Source: Clostridiales bacterium (GTDB lineage: Bacteria; Bacillota; Clostridia; Lachnospirales; Lachnospiraceae). From it: a stretch of 53,624 nt of DNA. A program made the translations under genes and the position numbers. This document shows positions 23,512-31,573 of the stretch, one piece after another. Below the pieces are notes generated by a model. It saw nothing but the letters and a program-made list of their open reading frames with translations, had not been told where the DNA came from and ran no database searches. Position 1 is the stretch's first letter. Every line of letters begins with the position of its first letter. The stretch is from the NCBI GenBank assembly GCA_018374355.1, contig JAHAFI010000022.1:1-53624 (forward strand). The letters run 5' to 3'.

Positions 23512-24927
23512 ATGCAGAAAAAAGACTATTTAAAATTGGATACGCCCGGAAGTATCTCTTTTGAAGGAAGCAAAACCGCCGAATTATTTACAAAGGAAAT
23601 TCAGGAATCACTGAAAGGTTTGCTTAGCAAAAACTATTTTTATGCAGAAGATGAAAATCTGGGATTTATCAATTCATCCGTAGATGGACGTCCATGGACC
23701 GGTACCATGTGGAGCCGTGATGCGGGTACGATTCTGAGAGAACTGGTTTGCTGGGGGTATACGGGAAGCGCATTTATGACAGCCCGACAGTTGATCCGCC
23801 TTTGCGCGCAAAACCCGGAAGGATTTTTCACATTTCCGGAAAGATTTGAACCGGGCAGACCTGATTACGGAACAGAGGTAGACGGAACAGCGTCTATATT
23901 GGTTGCATTTGCCATGTTGGCCAAAAGGCTGAAATTGACAGGAACAACATTTTCACTGCAGTTGCTGGATGAACTGCTGGAGTTTGTGTGTTCCCCCAAA
24001 TCCCCCCTTTCCTTCTTGATCGAAGAAACCAAAAAGAAAACCCTTCTCGCCGGTTCCGGAGAGTTTGGGGGCGGTCTGTTTGTTGATGGAGACTACTGTA
24101 ATGTCGTCCAGAATATGCTTGCCGTATATGCTCTTTATAATTGGGAGACAGCCTTTGAAACGTTACATAACGATGACTGGGCTAAAAAATGCAGGAAGGC
24201 GGCTGAAACACTGGAAGGTAATGTACGCAAATATCTGGTTGACAAAGACCTGTTTATCTGGTGCATAGATCAGGAAACCCTTCTTCCTCCCACGGACATC
24301 CTTCAGGCAAATGCAAATGTTGGTTTTACCGGAATCAACGGTGTGGGGGCAATGGTTTCGGATGTGCTTACACAGGAGGAAATACAAAAATGGTGGGGAC
24401 GGGATGCCGCGGTGAATACTTTCTACCAGCTCCTTAAATCACCTCAAAGAAAAGAACAGTATGAAAAATACGGTATGTATCTGCAGTTTGAGCAGTTCTG
24501 CGAAGGAATGCTTACCAGTCCCTCTTACGGACAGGGCTATGCCATTCAGCTTGCACTTTCCATGGGACTCCAAAAGGAAGCTTCCGTAATGCTGGCCTAT
24601 CTGGCAGAACACACCAACCATCCTCATAAAAATTATGAGCTTCACCGTGACTCCGAATACTGGTTCTATGAGCGTCTCCTTTCACCGGACTATTTTTCTT
24701 TGCCTCAGGAACGGCAGACTATTGAAGAGGGATGCGGCGCTTTAAATGTGGTAAACGTAGCGGAACCCCTGAAGATTGCCCGTATGATAGCGGGAGTAAA
24801 TAATCCGGCTTCAGAGACACCGGCTCCTATTTTCATAGAGGGAATTCACCGGGTCAAGATCAGTAATTGGATGATAAGTGAGCAGGGTACTCCGGTATAT
24901 AAGGACTTTGAAATGGAAGTTTCCTGA
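23512..24927 (+). CDS. Six-hairpin glycosidase-like protein
   Basis: 471 residues from ATG 23512 (GGAGG 8 bases before). The sequence reads as an (alpha/alpha)6-barrel carbohydrate enzyme: GRPWTGTMWSRDAGTILREL (the W-RD motif of such folds), YGTEVDGTASILVAF, CEGMLTSPSYGQGYAIQLAL and EYWFYERLLSPDYF. No signal peptide, so it acts in the cytoplasm, probably on an oligosaccharide. I cannot place it in a numbered family (GH15, GH63, GH65 and GH125 relatives share this fold). Stands alone between the gdpP and rpsF units. Confidence 0.65.
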   Translation: MQKKDYLKLDTPGSISFEGSKTAELFTKEIQESLKGLLSKNYFYAEDENLGFINSSVDGRPWTGTMWSRDAGTILRELVCWGYTGSAFMTARQLIRLCAQNPEGFFTFPERFEPGRPDYGTEVDGTASILVAFAMLAKRLKLTGTTFSLQLLDELLEFVCSPKSPLSFLIEETKKKTLLAGSGEFGGGLFVDGDYCNVVQNMLAVYALYNWETAFETLHNDDWAKKCRKAAETLEGNVRKYLVDKDLFIWCIDQETLLPPTDILQANANVGFTGINGVGAMVSDVLTQEEIQKWWGRDAAVNTFYQLLKSPQRKEQYEKYGMYLQFEQFCEGMLTSPSYGQGYAIQLALSMGLQKEASVMLAYLAEHTNHPHKNYELHRDSEYWFYERLLSPDYFSLPQERQTIEEGCGALNVVNVAEPLKIARMIAGVNNPASETPAPIFIEGIHRVKISNWMISEQGTPVYKDFEMEVS

Positions 24928-24970
24928 TAGTCAAAAATCCTGCTTTGCAGGAAACTTCGATTCAGATGTG

Positions 24971-24999
24971 AAAACCGCCTTTGCTTTCGCAAAGGCGGT
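24971..24999 (-). terminator. rpsF-ssb-rpsR operon terminator
   Basis: On the minus strand ACCGCCTTTGC-GAAA-GCAAAGGCGGT is followed by TTTTC, 15 bp after the rpsR stop. Confidence 0.85.
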
Positions 25000-25013
25000 C
25001 AATAGTATCTCAA

Positions 25014-25277
25014 TTAATCAGTAACATAAGGCATAATAGCGATATGTCTTGCTCTCTTGATTTCTACTGTCAGAGCTCTCTGATGTTTTGCACAGTTTCC
25101 TGTGATTCTTCTCGGAAGGATTTTTCCTCTTTCAGAAACGTATTTTCTTAATTTATTTACATCTTTGTAGCTGATTTCGTTATTTTCTTTTCCACAGAAT
25201 ACACAAACTTTTTTTCTTCTGCGTCCGCCTCTTCTCTTCATTGGAGAATCTGGTCTTTCACCTTTATTGTAAGCCAT
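25014..25277 (-). CDS. rpsR: 30S ribosomal protein S18
   Basis: 87 residues, basic, with the family core SYKDVNKLRKYVSERGKILP, RRITGNCAKHQRALTVEIKR. It retains Cys pairs (VCVFCGK and GNC), the zinc-binding form. Third gene of the standard S6-Ssb-S18 operon. Confidence 0.97.
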   Translation of the reverse strand: MAYNKGERPDSPMKRRGGRRRKKVCVFCGKENNEISYKDVNKLRKYVSERGKILPRRITGNCAKHQRALTVEIKRARHIAIMPYVTD

Positions 25278-25301
25278 GAGCTTTACCTCCTTTACCGAAT
25301 C

Positions 25302-25775
25302 TTAGTTAAATGGCAGTTCTTCGTCGATACCATCCGGAATATTCATGAATCCATCTGCGGAAGCGCTTCCTGAACCTACAGACGGCGCTGCCGGTGCAGA
25401 TGCATGTCCGCCAAAGCCGCCGCCGTAATTACCACCCTGATAATTATCGCTTGCCGCTTTGCTCTCAGCAAATTCCTGATCTTCTACCACAACCTCTGTT
25501 GTATATACTTTCTGTCCTTCGCGGTTGGTATAGCTTCCTGTCTGAATACGTCCGCTGACAACAATCTTCAGTCCCTGACGGAAATATTTCTCAGCGAACT
25601 CTGCAGTTCTGCCGAAAGAAACACAACTGATAAAATCAGCGCTTGCCTCTCCGTCTCTTTTGAATCTTCTGTCTACAGCCAATGTGTACCGTGCGATTGC
25701 CAGTGAATTCTCTCCTGCTGAATATCTTACTTCAGGATCTCTTGTTAAACGTCCCATTAAAATAACTTTGTTCAT
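25302..25775 (-). CDS. ssb: Single-stranded DNA-binding protein
   Basis: 157 residues: OB fold (MNKVILMGRLTRDPEVRYS to about 105), Gly-rich flexible linker, and the acidic tip DEELPFN that recruits repair and replication proteins. Binds single-stranded DNA as a tetramer. The position between rpsF and rpsR is conserved. Confidence 0.97.
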   Translation of the reverse strand: MNKVILMGRLTRDPEVRYSAGENSLAIARYTLAVDRRFKRDGEASADFISCVSFGRTAEFAEKYFRQGLKIVVSGRIQTGSYTNREGQKVYTTEVVVEDQEFAESKAASDNYQGGNYGGGFGGHASAPAAPSVGSGSASADGFMNIPDGIDEELPFN

Positions 25776-25851
25776 ATTTTTACCTCTCTATCAGAAAACA
25801 TCTCTACAGGCACCCTATAAACCTTTAATGGGCTTTTTGGCACTCAAGAAA

Positions 25852-26139
25852 TTAAGCCTCTTTTTTAACAACTAAATATCTTAAAACATTGTCCATGATG
25901 CGAACGCGTTTTTCAAGTTCTGCCGGACATGTTGCTTCTGCTTCGAACTGGATGAAATAGTAGAAGCCTTCTCTCATTTTCTGAATTTCGTAAGCTAATC
26001 TTTTCTTACCCCATTCTTCAACTTCTGTAATTGTTCCGCCAAAACGTGTTACATAGTTTTTTGCTTTTTCAACTACAGCTTCACGAGCTTCATCCTCGAT
26101 TTTTGCATTCACAACTAATGCTAATTCGTATTTGTTCAT
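25852..26139 (-). CDS. rpsF: 30S ribosomal protein S6
   Basis: 95 residues (MNKYELALVVNAKIEDEARE, WGKKRLAYEIQKMREGFYYF) with AAAAGGAGG upstream. First gene of the operon; pairs with S18 in the ribosome platform. Confidence 0.97.
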   Translation of the reverse strand: MNKYELALVVNAKIEDEAREAVVEKAKNYVTRFGGTITEVEEWGKKRLAYEIQKMREGFYYFIQFEAEATCPAELEKRVRIMDNVLRYLVVKKEA

Positions 26140-26167
26140 GCTGTTTTACCTCCTTTTGGACTTTTGG

Positions 26168-26191
26168 CTCCCGGCTTGTGCTGGGAACAAG
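26168..26191 (-). promoter_or_regulatory. Putative S6:S18-binding leader of rpsF
   Basis: Within the mRNA leader, the minus strand reads CTTGT-TCCC-AGC-ACAAG-CC-GGGA. CTTGT pairs with ACAAG and TCCC with GGGA, a compact pseudoknot-like fold with CCG just after the first stem. This is where the autoregulatory S6:S18 site sits in many bacteria. The fit to the consensus was judged by eye. Confidence 0.45.
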
Positions 26192-26216
26192 GATAAATAA
26201 TATATCACGAGGATTC

Positions 26217-26245
26217 ATTTTACCATGAAATCTCTTATATTTCAA
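26217..26245 (-). promoter_or_regulatory. rpsF operon promoter
   Basis: Minus strand TTGAAA (26240-26245), 17-bp spacer, TAAAAT (26217-26222), giving a leader of about 70 nt. Confidence 0.7.
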
Positions 26246-26784
26246 GAGCATTTTTCCTTTTTTTCCAATTTTTCATAATTAACCTTTTTCGTAATTATTC
26301 AACCTTTCATAACCGGGATACCTGTGTACAATCCCCTATCATACAGGTGTACATCTGAATGGGACAACCATTATTTTTGGCATTTGGACATTATTGATAG
26401 AATCCACCTGTTATAGTCCAATTATCTGTTTCCATTTGAAAGAAAACTGATTGCCCTCTACCGGTTTGGACGTATACAGGTAGATTCACCCTCCTACGTC
26501 CACAATTTTAAGGAAATCGTGGACGTAGGAAGTTATATTTCGCTTCTCAGGTCCAAATCACCTGTGGATGAAGTTTATTGACCGGATTGGCCATCATAAA
26601 TTGGACATAGCTCTCCCAAGGTGACCTCCTACGTCCAAAAGAACAGATTCTGTTTCCTTTCAGATATTCCAGAAAATAATTGCCGTGAAAAATCGGAAGT
26701 TTATCCGGAAAATGATTGAAATATTGTCGTAATAAAACATTTCGAAGCCTTCCGGTAAGTTCCGATCTCACTTAATTTATGCAA
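26246..26784. other. Intergenic region with GGACGTAGG repeats
   Basis: No convincing gene; a 74-codon minus-strand frame (26547-26771) lacks a ribosome site. It holds an 11-bp perfect inverted repeat, CCTACGTCCAC (26493-26503) and GTGGACGTAGG (26519-26529), plus a further CCTACGTCCA at 26628-26637 and GGACGTA near 26467. Looks like a small repeat array or the relic of a palindromic element. Confidence 0.5.
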
Positions 26785-26979
26785 TTATTCTATTACCTTT
26801 TTCCGAATATTTTTCGTATTTTTTTCCACCAGTTTCCGCGCAATCATAATCTGATGTCCGCACCCCATGCATTTCAATCGGAAATCTGCCCCAACGCGGA
26901 GGATTTCCCATTCTTTACTGCCGCAGGGATGCTGTTTTTTCAGTTCTACGATATCTCCCACTTCGTATTGATATGTCAT
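26785..26979 (-). CDS. DUF951 family protein
   Basis: 64 residues with the family signature VGDIVELKKQHPCGSKEWEI, LRVGADFRLKCMGCGHQIMI. The Cys of HPCG and CMGCG suggest metal binding. Found widely in Firmicutes beside ribosomal or GTPase genes; function unknown. Weak GGAAAGAG ribosome site. Confidence 0.9.
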   Translation of the reverse strand: MTYQYEVGDIVELKKQHPCGSKEWEILRVGADFRLKCMGCGHQIMIARKLVEKNTKNIRKKVIE

Positions 26980-27147
26980 TTATTTACTCTCTTTCCATTT
27001 CCATATTTATCGTCGTGTCTCACTCATAAACATCCTAATTCCTGTTTGCATCCGTTCAGATGGCCATCCCAGAGTATATTTTAAAATTACCGGGGTATTA
27101 TGTTTATTGCGCACCATGAAAGAGCTGAAGGTAATTATGACGTAGAA

Positions 27148-28089
27148 TCATTTCAAACAATTCATAATGACCGTAATCATCATCTCTTTTTCTTCCGGTC
27201 TTGATTCTGCTATCATAATTGTCAGTGCAACAAGCGTATAGTCATCTATTAGTTTCTTTCCTTCTATAAATAAAACTCCGTTTTTATCCAAAAAATGCAA
27301 AAACATAGTTGCCGCAATGCGCTTATTTCCATCCAGAAAACTGTGGTTTTTCGTTACAAAATATAGTAAATGCGCTGCTTTTTCCTCCAGTGTAGGATAA
27401 ATGTCCTGTCCGGCAAATGATTGATAAATATTTCCAATGCTTCCGGCAAATGAATCATCTTTTTCCTTTCCAAATAATTCAGACTCATTTCCAAATTTCA
27501 TGCTCGCAATGACATTTTTACATTCTTCATATGTAAGAATATAGTTTGCCTGACTGCCCGAAGGACGTACCATACTTTGATGATCGTAAGAATCTAACAA
27601 CTCTAATGCTTCACTATATTTTTCTATAACAGACAAAACCTGCCTGCTGTCTAATTCATTTTCTGTACGCTTCATAATCCGTATCACCTCTCCTAATTGA
27701 TTGATACGGTTATTATTTACTGCATATCCTTTAATAATGTATTGTTTTAAAACGGAATTTGCCCATTTTCGAAAAGCTACGCCGCGTCTGGATTTTACAC
27801 GATAACCAACTGATATTATAACATCAAGATTATAATATTCTGTCATATGTGTCTGTGTTTTTCCTTCTATTGCTCCATGCAGAGTGGTAGTCGCAAATTT
27901 TGCGACTACCACTTGACCTTCCAGTTCTTCACGTCTGGCATTCGCAATATGCTTTCCTATAGTTTTAATATCTCTGTCAAATAACTCGGCCATTTGGGTA
28001 CGGTTAAGCCATACAGTTTCCGCTTCTGGAGTTACCGGTACTTCAAGTTTGATTCCGTTATCTTCAAATAGTACAATTTCCTTTTCCAT
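27148..28089 (-). CDS. RhuM-Fic/Doc fusion protein
   Basis: 313 residues from ATG 28089 (GGAGGCGGG upstream). The N-terminal RhuM domain (about 5-125, VWLNRTQMAELFDRDIKTIG, YYNLDVIISVGYRVKSRRGV) is of the kind found in phage and virulence-linked proteins. The C-terminal Fic/Doc domain (about 180-310) has the core NHSFLDGNKRIAATMF (His249 to Arg257), complete for AMP or phosphate transfer. No inhibitory (S/T)xxxE(G/N) helix is evident and no antitoxin gene is adjacent. Could be a toxin-like or phage-defence factor; often acquired horizontally. Confidence 0.88.
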   Translation of the reverse strand: MEKEIVLFEDNGIKLEVPVTPEAETVWLNRTQMAELFDRDIKTIGKHIANARREELEGQVVVAKFATTTLHGAIEGKTQTHMTEYYNLDVIISVGYRVKSRRGVAFRKWANSVLKQYIIKGYAVNNNRINQLGEVIRIMKRTENELDSRQVLSVIEKYSEALELLDSYDHQSMVRPSGSQANYILTYEECKNVIASMKFGNESELFGKEKDDSFAGSIGNIYQSFAGQDIYPTLEEKAAHLLYFVTKNHSFLDGNKRIAATMFLHFLDKNGVLFIEGKKLIDDYTLVALTIMIAESRPEEKEMMITVIMNCLK

Positions 28090-28179
28090 ATCCCGCCTCC
28101 ATATTCTTCCCACCGATATATTGTTTAGATTATAACATTTTTGAAAGATATTCAAAAGCTACAATATTAGAAGATACTT

Positions 28180-28308
28180 TTATAAGGACTCCAGTACTTC
28201 TCCAATATCTCCCTGAATACAGATGGAGCGTTCCGCTATCTCACGAGGCGCAGCCGCATCCTTCAGATTCAGGCAGGCATAAACCGCCCTAGGATTCTGC
28301 ATTGTCAT
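28180..28308 (-). other. Short open frame, possible gene remnant
   Basis: A 42-codon frame (NPRAVYACLNLKDAAAPREI...) follows the sirtuin gene closely but has no ribosome site. Protein-like composition suggests the tail of a lost gene. I do not recognise it. Confidence 0.3.
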
Positions 28309-28358
28309 CTGCCAGAAGCTAAACTTTACTATGCCGGAAATTAGTTTCCAAACCCCTT

Positions 28359-29081
28359 TTAAATCCGAATCTGCGAAAACACCTGCCCAATCGGCTGCTG
28401 AATCAAAAGATCCGCATTCTTATCCTGCGGCGTAGCACCTTTATTCACCAGCACCAGCCGTTCCCCCTGAAAATAATCCAGCAGTCCTGCCGCCGGATAC
28501 ACTGCCAGAGAAGTGCCTCCCACGATCATCAGTTCTGCCTCAGAAATGGTACGGACCGCATCGCTGATGACTCCGTTGTCCAGCCCCTCCTCATAGAGAA
28601 CCACATCCGGTTTGATTGTTCCTCCGCACTCACAGGTTGGAACTCCTTTTGAATGAAGCATATATTCCGCATCATAAAATTTATGGCAGCGCATACAGTA
28701 ATTTCTGTGAACCGACCCGTGAAGCTCCATCACATGACTGCTTCCCGCCGCCTGATGCAGACCATCGATATTCTGGGTCACCACTCCGGTCAGCTTTCCT
28801 GCTTTCTCCATCTCTGCAAGCTTTAGATGAGCCGCATTGGGCCGGGCATCCAACGCCAGCATCTTGTCCCTGTAAAACCGATAAAATTCTTCAGGATAAC
28901 GCATGAAAAAGCTGTGACTGAGAATCGTCTCAGGGGGATAGGCATATTTCTGATTATACAGCCCGTCCACACTCCGAAAATCCGGAATCCCGCTTTCCGT
29001 GGATACCCCTGCACCGCCAAAAAATACAATCCGGTCATATCTGTCTACCAATTCCTGAAGCTTTTCCACATCCTTACTCAT
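28359..29081 (-). CDS. cobB: NAD-dependent protein deacylase, Sir2 family
   Basis: 240 residues from ATG 29081 (GGGAGG). Rossmann motif GGAGVSTESGIPDFRS (22-37), TQNIDGLH (103-109), catalytic His121 in ELHGSVH, four zinc Cys (129, 132, 150, 152) and GGTSLAVYPA. It removes acyl groups from lysine using NAD, giving nicotinamide and O-acyl-ADP-ribose. Complete motifs. It lies 88 bp downstream of the sortase gene on the same strand. Confidence 0.93.
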   Translation of the reverse strand: MSKDVEKLQELVDRYDRIVFFGGAGVSTESGIPDFRSVDGLYNQKYAYPPETILSHSFFMRYPEEFYRFYRDKMLALDARPNAAHLKLAEMEKAGKLTGVVTQNIDGLHQAAGSSHVMELHGSVHRNYCMRCHKFYDAEYMLHSKGVPTCECGGTIKPDVVLYEEGLDNGVISDAVRTISEAELMIVGGTSLAVYPAAGLLDYFQGERLVLVNKGATPQDKNADLLIQQPIGQVFSQIRI

Positions 29082-29169
29082 CTGCTGCACCTCCCATTTT
29101 CCAGTACCGGTACATCGCTGCATACCGGAATTGTCTTCTGTGTTTCTTCGTTGATTTCCTGATCCAAAC

Positions 29170-29988
29170 TCAATAAGTACCCACCCATCTGGCCTGAACC
29201 ACAAACCGTACCTGATCGTCGGATGTACAGGTGGACAGGGTTACAATCCGGTCATCCTTGTTCAGGCTCTGCGCACGCATATCCACCTTTGATTTTCCTG
29301 CCATATTTAGCAGATAATTGCCAAATTCCTCGTCATGGCCGCTGAACATGGTATAAGTATCACTGTTTACATCCGCATACTGCATGGAAAAAATTTCATA
29401 GCGGTATTTGCCCTGAGGAGTACAGACCCAGAGATATTTGCTGTCCTTGTATTTTTTCTTTTCGTAAAGATCACTGAGCTTGCCAAACATAGAACCATTT
29501 TTCATGTTATGCCCGTAAATAATAGTATTGCAATCCATAAAATCCGCACTATTGGTATAGTCCACAAAAATGGACCCTGCATAATTATCTGTCTTCTTAA
29601 ATGTCCGATGCAGGTAATAATCATTATCCTCCGCCTGTACAATCGGATAGCTGATATCAGGCAGCGCTTCCACCTCAAGCCATCCGATTACATCCGGGTT
29701 CATCTGCTGCAATTTTTCAAAATCTGCTTCCGGGGGCTGGTAATCCGGCACATCCGGCGTCAGCAGCTCGCCTTCTTCCGTTTTCTTCTGTTCCTTAGGC
29801 ACGAGAGGTTCTGTGGATTTCACTACCGTTTCATGGGAAACGGACTGGTATTCGTCTACGCCCTCTTTGTAGCCTTTAAATATCGTAAATAACTGGTACG
29901 CCGAAAAACAAAAAACTCCCAGCGCCAGTAGAAATAGAACTATCCAGAAAAAACCTCCGCTTTTTTTCTTCTCTTTTTTCTTTGCCAT
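29170..29988 (-). CDS. srtB: Class B sortase
   Basis: 272 residues from ATG 29988 (AAGGAG). N-terminal Lys-rich tail and one membrane helix (13-34), Glu/Pro-rich stalk, then a sortase domain: IIYGHNM (His160), TLSTCTSDDQVR (Cys254, Arg261). The long insertion before the active site is typical of class B. It anchors proteins or builds pili on the cell wall. No substrate with an NPQTN-like signal is coded nearby, so its targets lie elsewhere. Confidence 0.92.
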   Translation of the reverse strand: MAKKKEKKKSGGFFWIVLFLLALGVFCFSAYQLFTIFKGYKEGVDEYQSVSHETVVKSTEPLVPKEQKKTEEGELLTPDVPDYQPPEADFEKLQQMNPDVIGWLEVEALPDISYPIVQAEDNDYYLHRTFKKTDNYAGSIFVDYTNSADFMDCNTIIYGHNMKNGSMFGKLSDLYEKKKYKDSKYLWVCTPQGKYRYEIFSMQYADVNSDTYTMFSGHDEEFGNYLLNMAGKSKVDMRAQSLNKDDRIVTLSTCTSDDQVRFVVQARWVGTY

Positions 29989-30024
29989 AGGTATTCTCCT
30001 TTTCTGCACTTCCTGTATATGTAA

Positions 30025-30058
30025 CAAAAAAGCCCGGGGACTACCAGACCTCGGGCTT
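30025..30058 (-). terminator. Terminator after tRNA-fMet
   Basis: Minus strand AGCCCGAGG...CCCCGGGCTTTTTTG: GC-rich stem with T6, 11 bp beyond the tRNA 3' end. Confidence 0.85.
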
Positions 30059-30068
30059 CTTCATTCAA

Positions 30069-30142
<74 letters not shown>

Positions 30143-30153
30143 TCGCTAAACTT

Positions 30154-30182
30154 ATTATATTCCTATTAAATGGATTTGTCAA
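30154..30182 (-). promoter_or_regulatory. tRNA-fMet promoter
   Basis: Minus strand TTGACA (30177-30182), 17-bp spacer, TATAAT (30154-30159): perfect consensus, 12 bp before the tRNA. Confidence 0.9.
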
Positions 30183-30360
30183 ACCCAATATTCTCGGAAT
30201 TACAAGCTTTGGGGATAAATTATTGCTGTAAACGGCAAAAATTACCTGAGTACCTTTATACTTTCCATCCCCTTTTTTATTATACGCATTTCTTGCCGTG
30301 ATATACTTCTTTTTTTCAAATCCATTTAACATTTTATCTCACCGCACAGCTCATGAAAAA

Positions 30361-30389
30361 TTGACACCTCCCCTCATTCGTGGTACACT
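30361..30389 (+). promoter_or_regulatory. Promoter of the PfoR-like gene
   Basis: TTGACA (30361-30366), 17-bp spacer, TACACT (30384-30389). Confidence 0.75.
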
Positions 30390-30420
30390 TTTCCCAAATT
30401 GAAAAGAGGGGGAATACATC

Positions 30421-31479
30421 ATGATACGAAAATATCTTCACCGTGTTTTTATTGACGGTCTGAGCGGCATGGCCATGGGGCTTTTCGCCACCTTGATTGT
30501 AGGTACCATCATCCAGCAGATCGGGCTTCTTGTGGGCGGTTCTGCCGGAAATCTGATTTATCTCGTCGGAAAACTGGCCTCCGCAGCCACCTGTGCCGGC
30601 ATCGGTGTTGGGGTTGCATACAAATTTCAGGAAAGCTCTCTGGTTGTGCTTTCTGCTGCAACCTGCGGTCTTGTGGGAGGCTACGCCTCTAAAATTATCG
30701 CCGGTGCCATTCTTGCCGACGGAGCTGTTCTTCTTGCCGGGCCCGGAGAGCCGCTGGGAGCTTTCATCGCCGCATACGTGGGCATCGAAGCCGGACATCT
30801 GGTATCCGGAAGAACCAAAATCGACATCCTTGTAACTCCGCTGGTAACCATCAGCGCCGGTTCCATTGCCGGAATTCTGGTGGGTCCTCCGATTTCATCT
30901 TTCATGACTTGGCTGGGAAGCCTGATTAACTGGGGAACTGAACAGCAGCCCTTCCTAATGGGCATTGTGGTATCTGTCCTGATGGGTATGATTCTGACTC
31001 TGCCAATCAGCTCCGCTGCCCTCGGTGTTATCCTGAATCTGTCCGGTCTGGCTGCCGGAGCCGCTACCGTAGGCTGCTGCTGCAATATGATCGGTTTCGC
31101 TGTAGCAAGTTACCGGGAAAACAAACTGGGCGGTCTTCTGGCACAGGGTCTGGGAACCTCCATGCTTCAGGTTCCGAATATCATGCTGAAGCCTTTGATC
31201 TGGCTTCCGGCAATCCTGTCCAGCGCAATCCTCGGCCCCGTGTCCACCATGCTGCTTCATATGACCAGCAATGCCACCGGCTCCGGTATGGGAACGGCAG
31301 GTCTTGTTGGACCGATCATGACATGGCAGGTAATGACCCAGACAGAATCACCGGTAGTCGTTCTGCTGAAAATCATCATCATTCAGTTCCTGCTTCCGGG
31401 TATTCTTACCCTGAGCATTTCCGAATTCATGAGAAAGCATAACTTCATCAAACAAGGTGATATGAAACTTGATATCTGA
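30421..31479 (+). CDS. PTS EIIC-type membrane protein (PfoR family)
   Basis: 352 residues, about eight to ten hydrophobic segments rich in Gly/Ala, matching the PTS_EIIC_2 family that includes the Clostridium perfringens regulator PfoR. GAGGGGG lies before the ATG. No EIIA or EIIB gene is adjacent, so transport by the PTS is uncertain; it may work as an orphan transporter or sensor. It has its own promoter and a stem-loop (GGGCAGC...GCTGCCC, 31491-31540) downstream, before the phosphoesterase gene. Confidence 0.8.
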   Translation: MIRKYLHRVFIDGLSGMAMGLFATLIVGTIIQQIGLLVGGSAGNLIYLVGKLASAATCAGIGVGVAYKFQESSLVVLSAATCGLVGGYASKIIAGAILADGAVLLAGPGEPLGAFIAAYVGIEAGHLVSGRTKIDILVTPLVTISAGSIAGILVGPPISSFMTWLGSLINWGTEQQPFLMGIVVSVLMGMILTLPISSAALGVILNLSGLAAGAATVGCCCNMIGFAVASYRENKLGGLLAQGLGTSMLQVPNIMLKPLIWLPAILSSAILGPVSTMLLHMTSNATGSGMGTAGLVGPIMTWQVMTQTESPVVVLLKIIIIQFLLPGILTLSISEFMRKHNFIKQGDMKLDI

Positions 31480-31573
31480 CTCATCTGAGGGGGCAGCGTA
31501 ACTATGAAGCCTGAAAGGCTGAATAGTTTTTAGGCTGCCCTCTCACACATAATCTCTAAGATATGGAGGCTTT

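Noticed and set aside
24938..24952. CCTGCTTTGCAGG hairpin after the glycosidase-like gene as a terminator
   Set aside because: Short stem without a T run; it may help the neighbouring minus-strand terminator but cannot be called by itself.
26547..26771. 74-codon minus-strand frame before DUF951
   Set aside because: Starts at GTG without a ribosome site, has no family features, and lies in a repeat-bearing intergenic region.
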